From: AP-15 sp963799085
GTDB lineage: Bacteria > Pseudomonadota > Alphaproteobacteria > ATCC43930 > CGMCC-115725
NCBI GenBank assembly: GCA_963799085.1
Contig: CAWCWA010000004.1
Coordinates: 62,001-126,000, forward strand
Length of the DNA stretch: 64,000 nt
Reading direction: 5' to 3'
Part shown: in pieces, positions 59,662-64,000 of the stretch
How positions within the stretch are numbered: position 1 is the first letter of the stretch
Layout of the letters: the number at the start of each line of letters is the position of its first letter
Notes under the pieces: generated by a model
What the model saw: only the letters and a program-made list of their open reading frames with translations
What the model was told of the DNA's origin: nothing
Databases searched by the model: none
Program-made: the position numbers and the translations under genes

Positions 59662-60033
59662 GGGCCAGCCCCAGGGGCCCCAATCCCAAGCCTCTGCGTT
59701 CATCATCGCGGTCATCTGGTTTTCGTTGGCGATCTGCTTGGCGAAGATTTCCTGGCGGTAGGCGTCCCAGTTCTGCTGGGTGCCGATATAGAGGCAGCCG
59801 CAGACCAGCGGATCGGCGTAGAGATAGACCGGGTTGCCGCTGACGATCTTGGTCACGAAGCGGTTGGGCGGCAGCCGCTTCAGCGCCGCGATGCGGTGCG
59901 GCGTATCGGCTGGCCTTACCTGAAAGCCGGCGGCGGCGAGCAGATCCTCCTTCTGTCCGACCTGCGCCTGCGGGCTGACGCAGGCGGCGGCGGCCAATGC
60001 CAGGAAGGCGGCGAGCCAAGACGAATTCTTCAC
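59659..60033 (-). CDS. putative lipoprotein, unknown function
   Basis: 124 residues from GTG 60033, which has AAAGGGGATC just before it. Lipobox in AAFLALAAAAC with Cys18 or so. Mature part: GFQVRPADTPHRIAALKRLP, FVTKIVSGNPVYLYADPLVC, YIGTQQNWDAYRQEIFAKQI, ending AWDWGPWGWP. Looks like a common alphaproteobacterial lipoprotein; no role known. Confidence 0.75.
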   Translation of the reverse strand: MKNSSWLAAFLALAAAACVSPQAQVGQKEDLLAAAGFQVRPADTPHRIAALKRLPPNRFVTKIVSGNPVYLYADPLVCGCLYIGTQQNWDAYRQEIFAKQIANENQMTAMMNAEAWDWGPWGWP

Positions 60034-60220
60034 GCGATCCCCTTTCGCAAAACCGGCACACACCCGATGCCGTAATGGGCCGAGCTGGCGCCGCGCGTCA
60101 AGCCGGCTCATTTGCGGCGCAAACCGCGATGGGTTGACGCAATCGGGTCCGTTCGTGGTCTAGTATCGGATGTAGAGGTTCGTGCAGCAGCCGAAAGCGA
60201 TCTGAGGTAGGGGGTATGGG

Positions 60221-60903
60221 ATGCGCAGTACGGGCAGATGGGGTGCGGCGGTTCTCGCGGCGGGTATGGCCATTGCGCTAGCCGGAATGGGACCAGCGCG
60301 GGCGTCGGTTATTTCGAGCACCCCGACTTTGCCGCTGCTCGGCGTTCCTACATGTCCTCGTCGGGCGTCGGCTGCTTTCCGGCCGCGGGCGTTTGCGTGT
60401 CGCCCGGGACATTCACTCTGACATCGGTCGTGTCGTCGATCTTCAATCCGTCGGGTCAGGACATTGTCGCCAATGTCGACTATGCCGGGAGATTGACCGA
60501 TTTGACGCAGGCCCCGATCGGCCCGGTGCTGTTGTCCGGCACACTCGAAGAGGTGGTCGAGGGGCGGACGTTTGCGACCGAAATTGGCTCATGGCCTACC
60601 GATCTGGTGGCGCTGTCGCTGACGGGTTCGGTGCAGGGGCAGACACTGGCCCTGACCCTCGACCCGGCGCACGATTCCAGCGGCGTGACTTCGATCGACC
60701 CAATCGGCGGCGGGGAGCGGGAGGCTTACCTGATCAGCAGCTTCTTCGACGTGTTTGTCGAACTTTCCCTCGATGGGCTCAATGCGACGCGCGGCCCGAT
60801 CCGAGCAACGGTGGCGCCGGAACCGGCGACCCTGACGATGCTGGCATTGCCGCTCGCCGCACTGACGGTGATGCGTCGTCGGCGCAAGACCGGCTCACGC
60901 TGA
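60221..60903 (+). pseudogene. PEP-CTERM sorting-domain protein, one frameshift
   Basis: About 227 residues. Signal peptide (LAAGMAIALAGMGPARA) in one frame, then after a change near 60345 the rest: SSSGVGCFPAAGVCVSPGTF, AGRLTDLTQAPIGPVLLSGT, and the C-terminal sorting signal APEPATLTMLALPLAALTVM with RRRR tail. PEP-CTERM proteins are processed by exosortase and placed in the envelope or biofilm matrix. No exosortase here. Confidence 0.78.
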
Positions 60904-60929
60904 CAGGGCGCGCCAACCGGCCGCTCTCC

Positions 60930-62975
60930 TCACCGGGGCGGCAGCGCGATATCAAGCCAGCCCTGGGGAGTGACGAGGGCGGTGTCGCCGGGCCGCAGGA
61001 GGACCGTCGTCATCGCCGATTCGACCAATGCGGGACCGGGGATTGTCTGGGCCGGGGCGAGCGCGTCGAAATCGTAGACCGGGGTCGTCAGCCACTCGCT
61101 GAGAAAGATCGGGCGGCGGCCGCGGGGCGCGATCGGCGGGCTCTCCGGAAGGGCGGGCTCCTGCGGCAGGGCCGAGAGCAGGCCGCTGACGGTGACGCGG
61201 GCGTTGACGAGGACGGTTTCCTGCTCGAGGAGCGAATAGGTGTAAAGCGCCTCGTGGCGGCGGTGGAAGCGATCGACAATCTGCGGCAGCGGGTCGTCCT
61301 CGGCCCAGTCGACGTCGTCCAGCGGGACGGCGATTTCGAATACCTGCTCGCCATAGCGCATATCGACGGAGCGCGTCGGCCGCGTCGGTCCGTCGAACGA
61401 AGCGCGCAGCCGCGCGAGGCCCTCTTCCTCCATTTCCGAGAAGAGGCGCTTGACCGCGCCGCCGTCGAGCACGCTCGCATCGCCGATATGGGTGCGCGCG
61501 ACCTCGAAGCGCAGGTCGGTGGCGAGCATGCCCCAGGCCGACAGCACCGCTGCGACGCGCGGCACGACGACGCGGCCGAGATCGAGCCCGCGGGCGATCT
61601 CGGTCGCGTGCAGCCCCGCGCCGCCGCCGAAAGCGAGCAATGCAAAGCGCCGTGGATCGACGCCGCGGCGCACCGAGACGAGCCGCACCCCTTCGGCCAT
61701 ATGCGTGTTGACGATACGGTGGATGCCGCTCGCCGCGGCGAGGAGGTCGATTCCGAGCGCGTCGGCGATGGGGGCGAGTGCTGCTTCCGCCGCGGCGCGG
61801 TCGAGCCGGCGCCGGCCGCCGAGAAACCGCTCCGGATCGATATAGCCCAACACCAGATTGGCGTCGGTGACGGTCGCCGCGCTGCCGCCGAGGCCGTAGC
61901 AGGCGGGACCCGGAACCGCACCGGCACTCTGCGGCCCGACATGCAGGATGCCGCCGGCGTCGACCCGCGCGATCGAGCCGCCGCCGGCGCCGATGCTGGC
62001 GATGTCGAGGCTGTTGAGCGCGATCGTCTGGCCGGCCACCCGCCGCGCCCCGACGAGGCTCGGGCGGCCGTCGACAATCAGCGAAATATCGGTGCTGGTG
62101 CCGCCCATGTCGAACGGGATCAGATTGCCCTCGGCCAGCAATTGCGCCGCGTAGACGCTGCCCGCCACACCGCCCGCTGGGCCCGAGAGCACGCCGCCGG
62201 CGGCCAGCCGCCCGGCCTCGGCGATCGGCGCCACGCCGCCATGCGACTGGATGATCAATGTCGGGCCGTCATAACCGGCTTCGGCGAGGCGGCGTTCGAG
62301 CCGGCCCAGATAGCGCGCCAGCACGGGGCCGACATAGGCGTTGACGATCGTCGTCGAGACCCGCTCGAACTCCTTGATCTGCGGCAGCACGTCCGAGGAA
62401 AGCGAGACATAGGCGTCGGGCAGTTCGCGCAGAAGGGCGTCGCGCGTCGCCCGCTCATGCGCCGGGTCGCGCCAGGCGTGCAGATAGCACACCGCCACCG
62501 CCTCGACCTCCTCGCGCCCTAACGCCGCGATTGCCGCCGTGAGCGAGGCCGGAACGAGCGGAGTTTCGACCCGGCCGTCGGCGCGTAGTCGCTCGCGCAC
62601 GCCGAGCCGCAGCCGGCGGGAAACGAGCTGCTCGGGCGGCGGCATACGCAGATTGTAGCGGTCGTCCTTCAATCCCTCGCGCATCTCAACCACGTCGCGA
62701 TGGCCTTCGGTCGTAAGCAAGCCGACCTTCGCGCCCTTGCGCTCGATCAGCGCGTTGGTCGCCACTGTCGTGCCGTGCACGATGCGCTCGGTCTTCGCCA
62801 GCAACGCCGGCAGCTCGAGCTCGAGGGTTTGCGCCAATAGCGCCAGCCCGTCGAGAACACCGATCGAGGGGTCCTCGGGCGTGGTCGGCGTCTTCGCCAG
62901 CGTCGCGCGCCCGTTCTCGTCGACCGCGACCAGATCGGTAAAGGTGCCGCCGACATCGACGCCGATGCGGTACAT
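60930..62975 (-). CDS. hyuA: hydantoinase/oxoprolinase subunit A
   Basis: 681 residues, ATP-dependent ring opening of N-methylhydantoin, 5-oxoproline or a related ring. MYRIGVDVGGTFTDLVAVDE (phosphate loop), RIVHGTTVATNALIERKGAK, FDMGGTSTDISLIVDGRPSL, NSLDIASIGAGGGSIARVDA, FGGGAGLHATEIARGL. Intact. Lies 13 bases after hyuB. Acetophenone carboxylase-like and acetone carboxylase-like relatives share the fold, so the substrate is open. Confidence 0.9.
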   Translation of the reverse strand: MYRIGVDVGGTFTDLVAVDENGRATLAKTPTTPEDPSIGVLDGLALLAQTLELELPALLAKTERIVHGTTVATNALIERKGAKVGLLTTEGHRDVVEMREGLKDDRYNLRMPPPEQLVSRRLRLGVRERLRADGRVETPLVPASLTAAIAALGREEVEAVAVCYLHAWRDPAHERATRDALLRELPDAYVSLSSDVLPQIKEFERVSTTIVNAYVGPVLARYLGRLERRLAEAGYDGPTLIIQSHGGVAPIAEAGRLAAGGVLSGPAGGVAGSVYAAQLLAEGNLIPFDMGGTSTDISLIVDGRPSLVGARRVAGQTIALNSLDIASIGAGGGSIARVDAGGILHVGPQSAGAVPGPACYGLGGSAATVTDANLVLGYIDPERFLGGRRRLDRAAAEAALAPIADALGIDLLAAASGIHRIVNTHMAEGVRLVSVRRGVDPRRFALLAFGGGAGLHATEIARGLDLGRVVVPRVAAVLSAWGMLATDLRFEVARTHIGDASVLDGGAVKRLFSEMEEEGLARLRASFDGPTRPTRSVDMRYGEQVFEIAVPLDDVDWAEDDPLPQIVDRFHRRHEALYTYSLLEQETVLVNARVTVSGLLSALPQEPALPESPPIAPRGRRPIFLSEWLTTPVYDFDALAPAQTIPGPALVESAMTTVLLRPGDTALVTPQGWLDIALPPR

Positions 62976-62988
62976 TCTCGCCCCCACC

Positions 62989-64000
62989 CTAACCCTCCCT
63001 CGCCTGCGGGGGAGGCGAGACGAAGCCGTTTTCGATGTCTTCGGCGATCGCGGCCGGGTCGCGCCGGGGAGGGTCGCCCCAGCCGCCGCCGCCCCCCGAT
63101 TCGAGCACCAGCACATCGCCGGGGCGGATTTCGATGCCAACCTCCTTGGTCTTGATCGCGCGCGGAGGCCGGCCCTCCGAATACAGAGTGTAGCGGTGCG
63201 GCAGGCCGTCCTTGCCGCCGAGGACGCCGCAGGCGCCGTGGCGCACACCATCGCCGGCGGTATTGCCGATCGCCGGTTCCTCGGTCTCGACCGCCATCTC
63301 GACGATGCCGCCGGGGCCGCCGCGATATTGTCCCGCACCCCCCGAACCGGGGCGAAATTCGTGGCGGCGGAAAAACAGCGGGAAGCGCACCTCGGTGACT
63401 TCGAGGCTGCCGAACTTGATGCCGCCCGCCGCCTGCCATTCGCCCGCACCCGGCCAGCCGTCGCCGGCGATCGAGGCCCCGCCCCCCGGCCGCGCCTGAA
63501 AGAAATGCCAGATGAAGGGTCGCCGCCCCCCGAGCGTGCGCGGGTCCTTCCCTTGGATGGCGATGCGGAAGCGGCGGCCCCAGCCGGCCATCGCGCGCTC
63601 AGGGCAGGCGGGCGCCAGGGCCTTGATGATCGCTTCGAGGATCTCCTGCGCGCAATGGTTGGTGGCGAGCGTCACCGGCATGCCGGGTCTCGCCCAGACG
63701 ATGGTCCCTTCCTTGGCGATTACGGTCAGCGGGCGAAAGGCGCCGTCGTTCTTCGGCGTGTCCGGGTCGATCAGAAAGGCCAGCGCCACGACCACGGCCG
63801 AGCGCATGTTCGGATAGGAGGAATTGACGAAGCTCGCGACCTGCGGGTGCGAGTCCGAGAGGTCGATCTTGAGGTCGCTGCCGCGCTTTTCGACCGTGGC
63901 GCGGATATAGATGTCGTCATGGCCGCGTCCGTCGTCATCGAGCAACGCCTCGCCGTGGTAGACGCCGTCGCGCCATTCGGCGATGACCGCGCGGGTGCGC
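62989..64000 (-). CDS. hyuB: hydantoinase subunit B, 5' part outside window
   Basis: C-terminal 337 residues of HyuB, still open at the window edge: GEALLDDDGRGHDDIYIRAT, DLSDSHPQVASFVNSSYPNM, NHCAQEILEAIIKALAPACP, RPFIWHFFQARPGGGASIAG, GGAGQYRGGPGGIVEMAVET, RPGDVLVLESGGGGGWGDP. The last ten residues and the stop come from a repeat (62994-63015 and flank), so the natural end may be slightly earlier. Confidence 0.9.
   Translation of the reverse strand, partial: RTRAVIAEWRDGVYHGEALLDDDGRGHDDIYIRATVEKRGSDLKIDLSDSHPQVASFVNSSYPNMRSAVVVALAFLIDPDTPKNDGAFRPLTVIAKEGTIVWARPGMPVTLATNHCAQEILEAIIKALAPACPERAMAGWGRRFRIAIQGKDPRTLGGRRPFIWHFFQARPGGGASIAGDGWPGAGEWQAAGGIKFGSLEVTEVRFPLFFRRHEFRPGSGGAGQYRGGPGGIVEMAVETEEPAIGNTAGDGVRHGACGVLGGKDGLPHRYTLYSEGRPPRAIKTKEVGIEIRPGDVLVLESGGGGGWGDPPRRDPAAIAEDIENGFVSPPPQAREG
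62994..63015 (-). repeat. dispersed-type palindrome at hyuB/hyuA junction
   Basis: Gene strand: CCTCCC-C-CGC-AG-GCG-A-GGGAGG, followed by GTTAGGGTGGGGG. The GGAGGGTTAGGGTGGGG motif is a widespread proteobacterial intergenic repeat. Here its TAG serves as the hyuB stop and its GGTGGGGG may act as the hyuA ribosome site. Confidence 0.65.

Noticed and set aside
60393..62522. 709-codon forward frame
   Set aside because: Antisense to hyuA; no domain text.

Overview
The window is GC-rich DNA of an alphaproteobacterium, most likely near the Rhodospirillales (inference). Grounds: an aerobic CobS/CobT cobaltochelatase with a J-domain partner, an NDUFS4-like complex I protein, a DUF1289 protein, a cysteine-free L31, a ROSE-like RNA thermometer before a small heat-shock gene, and a CIRCE site before groESL. 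Both tRNAs encode CCA. No rRNA or CRISPR array was seen.

Layout. 0-7.3 kb is chromosomal: a URC-type uracil-catabolism set (URC1, URC4, UPRT), a tiny membrane protein, a PRC-barrel protein, L31, Hsp20, CorA and phosphonoacetate hydrolase. 7.3-9.0 kb is a scrapyard of IS110, IS481 and IS21 pieces. 9.2-12.7 kb holds a molybdopterin oxidoreductase, a VWA protein and a membrane J protein, all frame-damaged. 13.2-16.4 kb is IS21 and IS1595 scrap followed by a complete-looking IS91-type element (tyrosine recombinase plus HUH transposase). 16.5-27.3 kb is metabolic: a CmcJ/NvfI-like oxygenase, a luciferase-like oxidoreductase, an HpaI-type aldolase, a TauD-type dioxygenase, and a translationally coupled acyl-CoA ligase / E1alpha / E1beta / E2 / acyl-carrier-protein operon. 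27.8-33.7 kb holds tRNA-Arg, an NDUFS4-like gene, tRNA-Pro, then a second IS-rich stretch (IS3, IS5, IS256, IS110, IS481, decayed integrase) ending at a tRNA-Pro 3'-end copy that could be an att site.

33.8-64 kb is mostly chromosomal: livFGMH, a methyltransferase, cobT-cobS-J protein, groEL-groES, an MFS pump, recX, a large MscS channel, PaiB, LysE, glutathione peroxidase, an AraC regulator divergent from an MFS pump, a membrane/[2Fe-2S]/adenylate-cyclase fusion, a Gld-type ABC operon with DUF4340, small envelope proteins, a PEP-CTERM protein and hyuA/hyuB (the latter cut by the window edge).

About twenty recognisable chromosomal genes carry one or more single-base frameshifts, often in short C or G runs, while neighbours of similar length are intact. 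This looks more like base-level sequence error than decay, but raw reads would be needed to decide. Frameshifted genes are typed as pseudogene with that caveat.
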